A stretch of 64,000 nucleotides of DNA from Hirudinaria manillensis (Eukaryota > Annelida > Clitellata > Hirudinida > Hirudinidae): positions 10,957,501 through 11,021,500 of the forward strand of contig CM067530.1 in NCBI GenBank assembly GCA_034509925.1. The letters are read 5' to 3'. The notes below the pieces were generated by a model. The model saw only the letters and a list, made by a program, of their open reading frames with translations, made no database searches and was not told the origin of the DNA. Positions within the stretch are counted from its first letter, which is position 1, and every line of letters starts with the position of its first letter. The position numbers and the translations under genes are program-made. Positions 42,309-55,100 of this stretch are shown here, piece after piece.

Positions 42309-45300
42309 ATGCTGAAAATGGCACGAATGTACGTCCTGAGTATCCTGATACTGAGCGTGTGTTCTCTTCAAAGTAAGTTTAACACTTAATTAATTATCGT
42401 TAAGAATGTGGGACTTTGGTGGACGTTGAATATCGAAAATTAGACCTCCCCTTACTAGTGATGTGAAACAAATAAAGGTGAAAAGGGTCAAAAGGTCAAA
42501 TAGCTAACCAGAGATCTGGATTCTCCTCATCTTCTCCTAGAAAGAAAACTGAAATGGCCCACGTTCCTGTTGAAAATTGACGGATAAAAATTAGCGCTAC
42601 ATTTTCCATTAAACGAGGAAATCATTAAATTTTCCTTACAAGGTTTAGGCAACAAGTGCGAGGATTTTTACAGTCAGGTCTGTGTCCCAGATGGGAAAAA
42701 CGCAATTTCTGCGGTTGAACAAAGAATCCGTGGAAAAGACAGGGAAAGACTTGGTAAATTCTTCATTTTTATGATAAATGACTTTAGTGTCGTTCCACAT
42801 TTAATTTTTAATTCATTTTTACTAGTTACGATGCTGAATTCCATAAAGGGTAACAGTGATAGTCCTTTCAAATCCTATTACGAGTCATGCCTAAAGCGAG
42901 GTTACAATTGCACTCAATTGATTACATTTATTTTATTAATATGCATTAATAGAATATTACTCAAAATTAGAATGATATATCTCACGTTAAGTAAATTCAC
43001 ATAATTTCAGATGGTAGCGAAAAATTCTTGGAATCAAAGATGAAAGCATTAATCAGGAAGAGTTTCAGAGGGGAGCCTTTGAAAGAAATAGATCTTGCTA
43101 AACTCTTGGACGAAACATCGACTTTGAATAATGGATTCTTCGATTCAGGATTTGAACGCAAAGATAAGAGTACTTTCGCTGTTGGTATTTAAAGCTATCA
43201 TTACAATGCTCTAGTGTGAAAATTTGCAACTAATGAAAGGCGTTAGCTTAATAATTGTAAACTGATGTTTAGTTGAGGACAGAATCTGTTAACAAATAAT
43301 TTTTAAAATGGTTTTGAACTAAATTAATTAATTTATTAATTAGGGTTAGGGTTAATTATTTAATTACGTACAATTTCGAAACCCGATGCTCAGATCGTAG
43401 CAAGAAACAAAAGAAGCACAGAGATTGAAAATTTTTCTCCTTTGTATGAGAAGTACGTGAAATTTGTCAAGATATTATTTGATGACCTTGATTGTCTCTA
43501 TGAAGAGAAGGAATGGGATCTCGTACTAACATTGGAACAAGATATAATAAAGGTTTGTTTCTAGTACAAAGTGTGGATCTAAAAATGGTGGACATCTACT
43601 AAACTTTCTAACTCTGGCTATAATTACAATGACCATTTTCAGTTGATTAGGGAATTAAAAGGTAATGGTTTTTACTTTGTTAATGGGAAAATATTTTATT
43701 ATGAACAAAATGAAAAGCAAGAAACAAAGTACGATATAAATAAACTACGTCAAGAACTAAAAGTTCACCCAAAGGTAAGCTGTTTGAATACAGGCAGATA
43801 AAATATTGACGTATATATTACAATATAAAATGCATGTGAATCTAATTATAACTTCAATATGCATGAGTGATTTTAATCAAGTTCGCATTAAATGTTTTTT
43901 TTTCATTTGCAGAAATTCAATTTATCGAAATTCCTCGAATATTTTGAGGAACAGATCAAGTCAAGAGTTGAAAGTTCGAAGGTCATCTTCATGGGTCTTG
44001 AGTACTTCAAAGGTCTACAGAAAATTCTGAGCAAATATCCATACAAGTACTTAAAAACCATATTATATCTGGAATTGTTTTAACCATGTGGATTGGATTT
44101 TAAAACAAAAAAGATTAATTAGAATTTAATATTTCCACAAAGTTTTAAACAATTATAACCTAACTATGAAGTGCGTTTGGACAGCATAACTGCAAGGTAC
44201 ATAATGCTGCAAAGTACTTTGTCTCTGTTCGGTGCACTACCGCAAGACTTCCAAGATATGGCCAAAGAAACTTTTCCGGTACTCAACTTTGACTTGCTTA
44301 GCACGTTAAGTATTATTTTATATAATTAGTAAAAGTTCTATCGCTAAACCATTAATAATTATAAAATTCCCCAGTTTAAAATTTTAATTTTTTTTTTAGG
44401 ATGGAAACCATCAATATCCTTATTCCAAAAATGACGAAGATTCTTGTTACACCGAGACACAAAAAAACTTGAAATATCTAGAAGAGCAATTTTACATGGA
44501 CACAATTTTCACTGACGAGATAAAAAGCATGGTCCCAAGTTCATTTAATTTTATTTGCTAATAATGATTTTAAAATTATTCAATTTTAAATCTCTAATTA
44601 CTTGATTAATGATGCTACAAATACAGGCCAATAACCTCTCAAAAAGCATAATAAGAAAGTTAATAAAGGAACTGGAAGAGTGTCTGCCAAAGAATATATC
44701 AAAAGTTGTTATGGATCAGCATACTTTCATTTTAATTAAATATAAACCACGAACATGATAAATAAAACTAATCTTCTAAACCACATTGTCAAATAGCATT
44801 TAGATTTGTTGACTAAAAACACTATTTATCATTAAGTTTTATTTAATCTTATTTTAGTTTTATCTGATTTTAATCGTGTAGAGGTTTTTCGGCATGAAGT
44901 TAAGGTTAATAAATCTATTTTCAGATCAAAGATATGACAGTCCACTTGGGACGATTTGACCTTCCCTATGTTCAATATAAAAATGTATGTGGTCTTTTAA
45001 GATACTTCCTGAATTATCTAAGTTTTTTTATCTTGGAGTTACTTTATGTCAAGTGCTTGTTTGAATCATTTAAACCAATTCTTATAATGACACTTGCATT
45101 GATGCCACTAACAGACTTCCTTCTACAACGGATCCTATTTTGAAAATTTGCTCGCTTTCAAGAGAGATTTCATTAGGATTATAGCCCCTGGAGAGAAAGG
45201 AATTGGTCTTCAGAATATTACGTAAATCAAAATAACTTTAAAAATATAATATTTTTCTCTTAAATATAACTTTTTTCTACTTTTAAAGTTAAGTTTCATA

Positions 45301-46975
45301 GTAAAAATACAAAGCTGCAATTTCTAATGATTTTATATTCTTTATTCCAAGGGATTTTCAAAGGACTCGCAAATTATCCTACTACGACAGATCCGCTAAT
45401 ACGTTGTGTAAAAAATGAGATTTTAATCTTTTAAACAAATTTTGACAAAAATTTAGACAAAATAATTTTTTATTGCCATAGTAACCACAAACTTAATTTC
45501 ACAATATTTTTCAGATGTTCTACCCTACGTGTTCAATACTAAAACAAAACATGCGTACGACAGTTACATATTTTAGGACTTTTTGATTGAAATCATTAAA
45601 TTTAATACTTTATAATTAATTCATCTATAATTAAAGTAATTAGATACAAAACTAAACACTCAAATTATATTTAGCGCATCACATTTATTTCAATGTAAAC
45701 TTTATCGCACTAGGTTTAGATCTTGGACTGTTAAATAATAATTTTATATTTCAGATCCGAATTTTTTGCCACGGCCGGTCCTCACATCGTGGAGGCTTTT
45801 CTCGAAGCCATCGGAACAACTAATTCGACTAAATGTCCAAAGAATAGGAAAAAGGTGCACTTCAAATGAAAATTAGTTTCATTGTTGCAATCTACTTCCT
45901 CGGACCCTACGTCCACAATGCGGTGTCTCATCCTTTGAGTTTTTGGGAAATTCCAAAACACGTACAGAATTATGCCTGATGATTTGGGGCTGGAGTCTGC
46001 TGTCTTTAAGAGGGATGGAGATTCCTGGGTGAAACACTGACCTAATGGGACACATGTTTGCAACTATTTTCCACTCTTAGAATATGCCTATTTAACATAA
46101 AAGCAAAAAGTTATGTAAGCATAAAAAGGCAGAGAAGATGATTAGAATTATTGAATTTAAAATATCAATATTAAATTATTAAGACAGTACTTTTAATTAT
46201 TATCTTATATAATATATTATTTAATACGAGGCTGTTTTTATTTATTTTTTTTATTTAGGGCCAGAAACAAGAAAAGCTAGACATTTTGGGAAAGAAGCTT
46301 GAGCTGACATATAAGGCAAGATTAATCTGTTGTAATCAGAATTCATACATAAAAACCACAAAATCTCGGATATTTTAAATTGGTCGCTTCAATGTTATTC
46401 AGTATTATTACTGCAATAATGAGCTTGGAAGAGATCTCAAGACACTAAATGAGATATATGCCTCCATTACTTACCTTTCTGATTGCTAATCTACTTTTCA
46501 GGCTTTTGAGGAATACAGAAAGATCAGGAAACCAGAAAAGGATGATCTCAAGCTGTTCTTTCTCACTTTAGCAAAGGTTACATTTCTTCAGACATTTCTA
46601 AAAATTTTGTAAAAAATTTTTTGAAAGACCACTCACAACTTGGAGATTTTTAGAAAGGTAGGCTGAACAACTACACCCACACATTTAAGTACTTTGCATC
46701 CTATGATATGCATTATTGTTTCAATCAATTTGCTTTCAAGGAAATGTGCCTGGCACAACCAAAGAACAGGCCAGTTTCCTTTATCACTCCATATTATAAT
46801 TTATATCCATATTTATAATCTTATTTAGAAAAATATGTTAGATCTTGCAACTTTTAAAAAATAATGCATTATCTGTGGGAAATAAAATAAATAATTAAGA
46901 ATGATAAACAAATGCAGGCTGATCACATTTATCAATTCCAAGGTCCAGCAAGCCTTTAAATGCAAGACAATTTAG
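42309..46975 (+). CDS. Secreted M13 (neprilysin)-like protein lacking the zinc site, gene 2
   Basis: Nineteen exons: 42309-42372, 42643-42753, 42826-42900, 43011-43180, 43394-43552, 43643-43774, 43913-44046, 44185-44278, 44400-44531, 44627-44704, 44925-44984, 45115-45221, 45352-45407, 45515-45554, 45755-45854, 46259-46315, 46502-46576, 46741-46769, 46918-46975. They give 576 residues. A signal peptide (about 6-20) is followed by CEDFYSQVC (27-35). Exon number and every intron phase match gene 1; several exons (75, 170, 60, 107, 56, 40, 100, 58 nt) are the same length. The HExxH position reads GPHIVEAFL (PHIVE at 480-484), so the zinc ligands are lost in the same way as in gene 1. The chain ends AFKCKTI. 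Introns 16 and 18 use GC donors. The end of exon 10 (44704) is the least certain junction. A tandem duplicate of gene 1, kept open, so probably a functional non-catalytic secreted protein. Confidence 0.8.
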
Positions 46976-47288
46976 ACCCTGTTGCCTTGCTGGAGCAATT
47001 ATTATTTGATTTTTAATTAAATAAAATCATGTAAACATCCACCATTTTATCAATTTGCACTGCAAAGTTAGCTGCTGAAAGGCTCCATCTGACCAAATTA
47101 AAACAGCATCCACGAAATGCAAACCTGGCTCAGTGCCAAGTTCATCACAAAAAGATATTTTGAGGAAAATGGGCACAAGAATGTGACACCAAACTAAACA
47201 ACATGTCGTTCACTTTATAAGTATCAGAGCAAATTCACACAAAATCCACACACAAACAGAATCCTTCCTCATTTTTCACAACAAACAT
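46976..47288. other. Tail-to-tail spacer, M13-like gene 2 / RAD9
   Basis: 313 bp of unique AT-rich sequence; 3' UTRs of two convergent genes expected. Nothing else seen. Confidence 0.45.
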
Positions 47289-50200
47289 TCATCCTTCGTC
47301 TTCGGAATCTTCCGCCAAAACGGCATAATTTTCGTCTGCCTTTCTGCTCCCGACAGCTTGGTTGATCGAATCCTCCTGCGACTGTGATTGGCTGAGGCCA
47401 AAGAAGAGTGACCTGAACTGTAAAGACAAAGTAAATAACTATGATGAACCAATCAAGTACACAATTCTTAAGACAACCACAAAAGCAATTGTTTCGATGA
47501 CAATGTCAACTGACAACCATATTATTCTCAAAGGAGACCTAATTCAAACTAAAATCACACATAATTAAAAAAAATTAATATTAAAAATAATACTAAATAT
47601 TATAATAGTTATTAAATCTCTGGCTCTCTCTGAATGTATCATCACCACTGCTGCTATGACCACAACACCCTGTAGTAGCAGATGCTGCATTTTTATTGCA
47701 ATTATCATCATCACCATCACCATCATCATCATTACCCTCTTGGTCGGAGGTTCCTCAGGAGGAGTTCCAGGCACAACATCATCGTCGTCGTCTTCGTCTT
47801 CATCATTACAACCAGCATCATTATCATAATCCCGATCTTCCAATCTGGAATCTTCTGCCAACGTTCGTGGAACTTGTTTCTTGTGGATGAATTCAATTCA
47901 AACATCATTTACAAGAAGAACAACATTGTGTCTTAAACATAAATTCTTATAAATAACCAACATCACAACGTCTTGCATGAGTTGGTTTGAGAATTCATCC
48001 AAACTAACACTAACGAGGGTTTCCAAAGCACCTCCTTGGCCATCATTATCATCATCGTCGTCTTCAAGAATTATCGGTTGAAAAACCGTTGCAGGTTTTG
48101 TTCTATTCGAAGACCGGCTTTCGCCGGCATCGCTGCCGGACCTCCCCCCGAATCGTTCGACCAATGACGATCCTCTGTCGTAGTTCGACTCCGCCTTCCT
48201 TTTGGTCCTCGGAGTCGGCATTCCAGGGAGATCGTCTTCCGGACCCCTAAGTTGACGAGAACTCCGAGCCGACGAGGTTTGACGGGAATCTTGCGACCCG
48301 AGCGAGTCCCCCTGACCTCGTGTCGTGAAGTAAGAACCGGTCGGCGTTTTAATGGAGTTTGTGACTCGGTTCTCTGCCCCAACGTCGTCGTCGTCGTCAT
48401 CACCATCATCGGCGAAAGTTCGAACGAGGGTCGCATCAGCAATGAAATGCGATTCATTGTCGAGCCTGCTGGATTCATCTTCCTCCCTGAGTGAGTGAAT
48501 GAATGAATGAATGAATGAATGGACGAACAAATGAATGAATGTTACTTTAGACATCATCAATGATGAAGTGAGTGAACATGCTTGTGATGATGATGATGAT
48601 GAAGACGACGATGATATCAGTGATGCCAATGACAACAACAACGATGGTGACAGTCACCTGGAGTTGGAAACATCAAACAGAACCTTCTTCTCATTCTCAG
48701 AACGTTTCCCTTTTTTCTTCTCCAATTTGGATGTCGACTGACCGACCCTCTTCCTGCTTTTTTGAAATAAAAACAAAACAAACAAAACTTAACAACAGGT
48801 TCCCACCAGCAATGGCAGTACTTGAAAACACCTGGGGGGAGAAGGTTATTTACTCATTCACTCACTCTCTACTCCACCCACTCACTGTTCTTAATTCCCC
48901 ATAACCGATCTGCTCGATGGACTCACCTGACGGAAGCCTCATCACCGGCAGCAGCCGTGGAATTGTTGCTTTGATCCCCGGAGAAAACCGTGGCGAGAAC
49001 CAGGTGGGCGTCGAAGGTGGGGTCGGAATCAACGACGAATACTATTGGCCTGGAAATCGACCAATGGGGTTTTTTTTAAACCTCACACAGTTTATGAGTG
49101 AGAGTTCAAGTCGAGAGAGATTAACTAATCATTGTTAATAATGTTGTGAATAAGTTAAACATTATGCATAAATTATTGCAACAAATATGTTGTCAACCAA
49201 GACACGATGTCCCCTCAATCATTCTGAATTTAGCTGTCTGTCTGTCTGTCATTTCCTCCATCCATCCATCCATCCACCCATTCCTTCCAGCATTCAAAAT
49301 ACTCACTCCCCTGCTCCCCTCACAAATGTGGAGAATTGAAGGTTGGGACCCTCACAGAAGAACAACAAGGCCTGAAAGTTTGAAGAAGGAATTTACTATT
49401 AATTTATTATTATTAATATTATTATTATTATTATTATTATATCTGCCAATAAATAAATACTAATATTAATAGCATTCTCTTGGTTACTGTCTCACACTTC
49501 TTTTGATAAATGAATTTTTTGTGCAAATGAGATATCAAGAAAGCATATCATTTTGTGCCTCTGCAAATCAAACATTCAAATCTTATCAATGACTTGCTGA
49601 CTGGTGAGTTTATTGATAGAGAGAAAGTACAAAAAGGTTTTGAATATTAATTGACATCAAATCGTCATCATGATTGCTTGCCCGAAATTCCTTGAGGCAG
49701 AAGATGACCTTGACGGGCGTCGAGACGACATTGTACTCGTCGAACTCCTCCGACAACAACTCGACTTCGGTCCTCAGGACGTTGTTGGAGTTCTCGGCTG
49801 AGGAAAATACGATGCCAGTTGATGATGATGATGATGACGATGGTAATGAGATCACCACATCATGTGGCCAATAATAGCGAGGGATTGATCGAGCAAAGCA
49901 TCGAAAGAGTTGCTGGTGTTCTTGAAATTAACTTTGCTAACGACTTATTTATTTTTATGATTTCATGATCGGAGGCCAGGACAAGAATTCTGTCCCATTT
50001 CATGGGTCAATCTTAGAGTGTGGATAAACACAGCATTAGATCTCGTTCAATCATCTAAACATGCAAAGCGAACTCAAAAAACATGGCATCAACAACGATG
50101 ATGACGACAACTACGATGATGTCTGGTGTCCAAAACCTACCAGTCTCAAGCACATGGTTTGTTACAATGGCTTTGTCCTGGAAAAGTTGGAGGCTCATTT

Positions 50201-51663
50201 CCTCCGCGTTCAGTTGAAAGTTTCCAACCACTTCCATGAACAACCTGTTGCAGCATAAATGGAGAATTACAACAAAATACAACAAAAATACAAACAAAAT
50301 ACAACAACGTTGGTGCAGACGACAATTTGCATACAGCCAACAACAACAATAGTTTTTTTTTTTTAAATCAATTGTTTATCATCATTTGTCCTTGCAACTG
50401 ATAACATCGCATCGCAAGATTTAAAAATAGCTTCTCCACAATATCCACCTCGACTGGATAATCATGCTGTTCTGGCAATCCTCGAGGCTGAAGATGGCAT
50501 CGAGCTTCTCAGACTCTATGAAGGTCAGATTGTACGTTTTCATGAGGCCTAATGTTAAATGTCAAGTCGTTATCATAATCATTAGCACCAGGAAATTATT
50601 CAGTCGTTAAAAGTTAACAACTATCGTATTTTTTATAATCACTCAAGAGGTCTTAGGCTTCTGATCAAGAACAAACTGTACACATTTTTAGAGTTTCCCA
50701 ACATGGCTCAGGGCTTTGTTAACTATTAATAAGTACAATAAATAATAAACATCAACGTGATCAGTATCACCATCGGTACCACTATCATCATCACCATCAC
50801 CATGGCTCCTACCATGTCTGCAGTGGAGCTGGAAAATGAATCTATCTTCCTCCATATCCATAAGGATGACACATTTATCCACAGTCTTTTCCAGGGTGAC
50901 CAGGGACTTGAAGACAGCCAGACATGACTGAAAACGAAAACAACCACAATGATTATGATAATGATGATGACGAGGAGTTAGATGATGATGGTGGCTGTAA
51001 TAATGTCAGAGTAGATGCGATCACAATAATAGTGGCCGGTAGCATGCTCCACCTTGGTGTAAACTTTGCACTTGATGCTATCTTCATCATCTTCTCTGCC
51101 GTTTTTGGATTTGTTCCGAAAGGAAAACTTTTGGAAGAAGGTGATCTTGAACGAGAAGTTCATGTAGGCACATCTCGAAGAGTTGACAGTCCCAATGGAC
51201 ATCTTAACATGGAAAAGTAATTCAGATATCTTTTGAAATACTTTAAAAATGTTAGCAGATTTTAAGTATCTATTAGTTTGACAAGAAATAGGACTCTGGT
51301 GAAGAAAGAAAATAAAAATGCTTAAAGATACTTTTCCTCCAGAACCAAGACTTATCTACTTGTTCTTTTACAAAGTGTGTCGCTGCTTACGTAATCACGA
51401 AATCAGACAATTTACTAGCAATTGCCGCAGTTTAACAATGTCACAATTAGATGCTATAGAGTCCCTTAATGAAAAAATCTCTAAAAACTAACGCCGTCGC
51501 TTTTGGCTTCAAAATAAATCTCATCTCCAATTTTTGCCAAGGCATGGATAGCTCTTCCAAACACTTTAACAAAGATCACAGATTGGTAAGATTATCTTAG
51601 TTAAAACTATATTAATGGTTAATGCCAACCTTTCAAGTTAGGTCCATGAACGATGCACCTCAT
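47289..51663 (-). CDS. RAD9: RAD9 checkpoint clamp (9-1-1) subunit
   Basis: Twelve exons in transcription order: 51663-51630, 51563-51493, 51202-51053, 50927-50813, 50548-50449, 50244-50141, 49797-49682, 49371-49307, 49049-48927, 48486-47958, 47879-47736, 47417-47289. They give 559 residues. RAD9 forms the PCNA-like 9-1-1 ring with RAD1 and HUS1 at damaged DNA and activates ATR through TopBP1. Diagnostic matches to animal RAD9: MRCIVHGPN start, IGDEIYFE, TVNSSRCAY, FKSLVTLEKTVDKC, KVIFCLKEFR, HLVLATVF, then a long acidic, Ser-rich tail with VVPGTPP, FRSLFFG and the final VLAEDSEDEG. Ser555 lines up with the constitutively phosphorylated tail serine (human Ser387) that binds TopBP1. The tail is longer than in the 391-residue human protein owing to Asp runs encoded by GAT/GAC repeats. 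Intron 7 has a GC donor. The exon 10/11 junction is the least certain. Confidence 0.88.
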
Positions 51664-52180
51664 AGTTTCAATTTAAACAAATCCAAAATACTGGAACCTT
51701 GTTAGCCATTGCAACCGTAAACAAACAAATCGCCCGCGAATGTAGAATTAACTTTTCTATCCATCACATTAAAAACTCATAAATTTGCTTTATAAAAAAT
51801 AATTAGTGATCAAACAAATTTGCCAAGGTAATTTATTTCAGCTACCTTAAACTATTACCGAACTGTCATCTAATAGACCAATTTGGTCGCAAGATCATTT
51901 TAAATTCGACCAAGTGAAAAAAATCCCTATGTTATAAAATATCAATTTACTCCAAGTAATCCCCTATTACAGTATTCCTGGTTCTCCTGCTCCAGTTTAC
52001 AACTAATAATGAGAGAGTGTAGAGATCATGATAAAAAGTTCTATTTTATTCAGTCAAAAACAAAAAAGAGGTACATAATAGACAAAGACATATGCAAAGG
52101 CAACTTTTCATTAAATTTAACAGCGAATCTAACAATAATTTACAATGATAACAGTCAATATTGGATATTGGGCTAAGGGT
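51664..52180. other. Spacer between RAD9 and DHX38 copy 2
   Basis: AT-rich, no gene. It should hold the RAD9 promoter and the DHX38 copy-2 3' UTR, since both genes read leftwards. Confidence 0.45.
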
Positions 52181-55100
52181 TCATAGCCCAATCTTTCCTC
52201 TATTCCTGTGATTGAATCTTGATGAGGGTGTGGTGTTTCGTCTGCCCACTTCAGGAATAGGCGTCCTTAAAAATCAAAAGGTTTGAAATAAATATTGCAC
52301 CAAGACAAATGTTAACAAAAGTGACATATTTGACTTACATAGCAAACGTGTTTGAACGTTCCATTTCCTCTTTCCTGGCTGACAACTGGTCTTGAGCTCT
52401 TTTCATTTCTTCCTCCATCTCAGTCATGTGGTCTTCAGCCATCTTTCTTCTTTCTGTTCTAGATTTTGAGGAGTCTTTGACGCTGTAAAACATAGGACCG
52501 AGTTCTGCCAGCCACTGACCATCCACTGCCGTGACACATTGCATGTATTCTTTGGATGTCATGACCAATTCGTGATAAACTATGTAGTCTGGAGTGAAAC
52601 CCATGCCAAAGAGGGCACTAGTTGGGTGAAGATGGCATGGCATTCCAGTCCTGAGACTGACATATTCCCCGAGACCTTTGATTCTGGCAGCTTGCTGGAA
52701 ATAGGATGAACAGATGCACTTCCTGATGATGTCCCATTCTCCGTTGCACGAGACGAGCTTCATCTTGTGCTGTTCCATGATTTCTTCCAACTGAGACCTC
52801 ACCTCTCTCACTTTCTTCATGGCTTTGGCATGAATGAAATTCTTTACACACCAAGAAGCAGACCATTTGTTCTTCTTCCATTGGTTGAAAACATTCAAAT
52901 AGGTCAAGTGATCACTCTCAGGTACCTGAAATTTCTCTCTAGCTGCATCTGAGTCTTCTTCTCTGCCTTTTGGTCGGAAGAAGATGGATGGAATGGAAAG
53001 CATGGATACGATAGTCAGAATCTCTACGCTGCAACCCATTTCTGTTGAAACGATGAGCATTTTTGAGAGGGCCGGATCTAGAGGAAATTCTTCCATGTTT
53101 CGCCCAAGAGGAGTCAAAGAACCAGTGTTGTCTAGGGCACCCAACACCCACAGTTGATACATGGAGTTCATGATGTTATCCTCTGGTGGGGGATCCATAA
53201 AGTGAAACTGAAGAAGATCTTGGATACCAAGAGATTTGAGAAGCAGCACAACATTGCAAAGGTTTGTTCGCTGAATTTCGGGAACAGTTGCCATGAGTAA
53301 CTCTTCCTCGTATTGTCTGATCGTGTACAGCCTGAAACACACCCCGGGGCCTGTTCTGCCAGCTCGTCCGCTTCGCTGGTTGGCATTGGCTTGACTGATT
53401 GGGAAAATCTGAAGGGCATCCATACCAATTTTGGGATTGTAGATTTTCAACTTGCAGTAACCGCTGTCGATCACGACTTGAATTCCATCGACTGTCAACG
53501 AAGTCTCTGCAATGTTAGTGGCAACAATGCATTTCCTCACACCATCTGGAGCCTTCTGGAAAATTTTTGCCTGGAGATCAGAAGGCAACTGAGAGTAGAT
53601 TGGAAGAATGGTCAGAGGAGGAGCATCTTCTAAGTCATCAAGACGTTCTTTAACCAAGTCGCAGGTAACTTCAATGTCTTCCTGACCCGGCATGAATATT
53701 AATATATCACCCTGTACTCCACCCAAATGGGCTTGGATGGCTTGCTTGACTGCAGCATCAACATAATCTTCCACAACACCTTTGCTGAACAACAGATCAA
53801 CAGGGAAAGTCCTACCCGGGATCTTAAAAACAGGAACATTTCCGAAAAACGTAGAAAATTTGTCGGCATCCATTGTGGCCGAAGTGACGATGAGTTTCAA
53901 ATCTCTTCTCCTGGCAAGAATTTCACGCAGCAAGCCAAAAAGAACGTCCGTGTTGAGAGACCTCTCGTGAGCTTCGTCCATGATTATGGCACTGTAATTG
54001 TCCAAATCTGATTCTCTCAAAGACTCTCTGAGAAGTATACCATCTGTCATATATTTTATGACGGTTTTCTCTGAAGTGCAATCTTCAAATCGAATGGCAT
54101 ATCCAACATCGTCGCCTAAATTCACGGCCATTTCTTCGGAGACTCTTTTGGCAACGGACATGGCAGCAACTCTTCTTGGCTGTGTGCAGCCAACCATGCC
54201 ACAGCTTGTGTAGCCTTCTTCGTGAAGGTACTGAGTCAACTGAGTCGTTTTTCCCGACCCTGTTTCTCCGACAATGATGACGATGCTGTTCTCTCTGATG
54301 ACTTTTAAGAGTTCTTGACGGACAGCATAAATGGGAAGAAATTGCCTCTGTTCTTTTATGCTTTTCTTCGTTGCAAAATCTGACACTGCCTCTGATTTCT
54401 TTGTCATGTGTTCAGCAAATTTCTGATCTGACTTGAAATCAACATTTTCTTCTCCATTTTCCGAAGCATATTTCTTGGCAGGATCATCTTCATCCACCTT
54501 TTCTTTAACGCCCATGATGTCTCCAAGTCTGGTTCCTGCCAATTCCCATTCTTTCTTTTGAGCTTTCCTGGCTTCTTTGATTTCTCTCTGCTTCATAACA
54601 ACGGCACTACCCTTTCTAGAAACACTAGCCATGTGACTGAGAGGATCTTTTAGAGGCACAATGGGTTCTGGCTGTTTTGTGAATACAATTCTGCCGTCCA
54701 GAAATGGAGGAACGATGTTGTGTACTAGGAGATGTACTCGAGCTTCTGCAGTTTCATCGAAGTCTTCATCATTGTCGAGCTGAATGACTGCTCCACTCCT
54801 GTACATCCTGTTCAGCTCCCACCTTTCATTGTCTTTCTGGATTTGTCTCTGTTGGGCAGACATCTTTTTCTTCTTCTTTGCTTCCATTTCCTCTTCTTTG
54901 CGCCTGACGTAACTAGAAAATTCCAGTTTGCTAAAGTCATGGCTATCAACTCCGTCATCTATGGAGTACCACATGCGATCAAGGCGTTTGTCTTCTTCGG
55001 ACATGTCAAGGCGATTACTATAACCAGCTTCATCATCATCGTTATTATCCTTTCTTACACTGTCTCTTGGGGTGTAGGTGATCTCTTTTCGAGATTGTCC

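Noticed and set aside
36592..46975. The pair as active M13 metallopeptidases
   Set aside because: HExxH and the second zinc-ligand motif are missing in both, and the C-terminal end is shortened.
36592..46975. The pair as decayed pseudogenes
   Set aside because: All 19 exons in each keep phase with usable splice sites and no internal stop.
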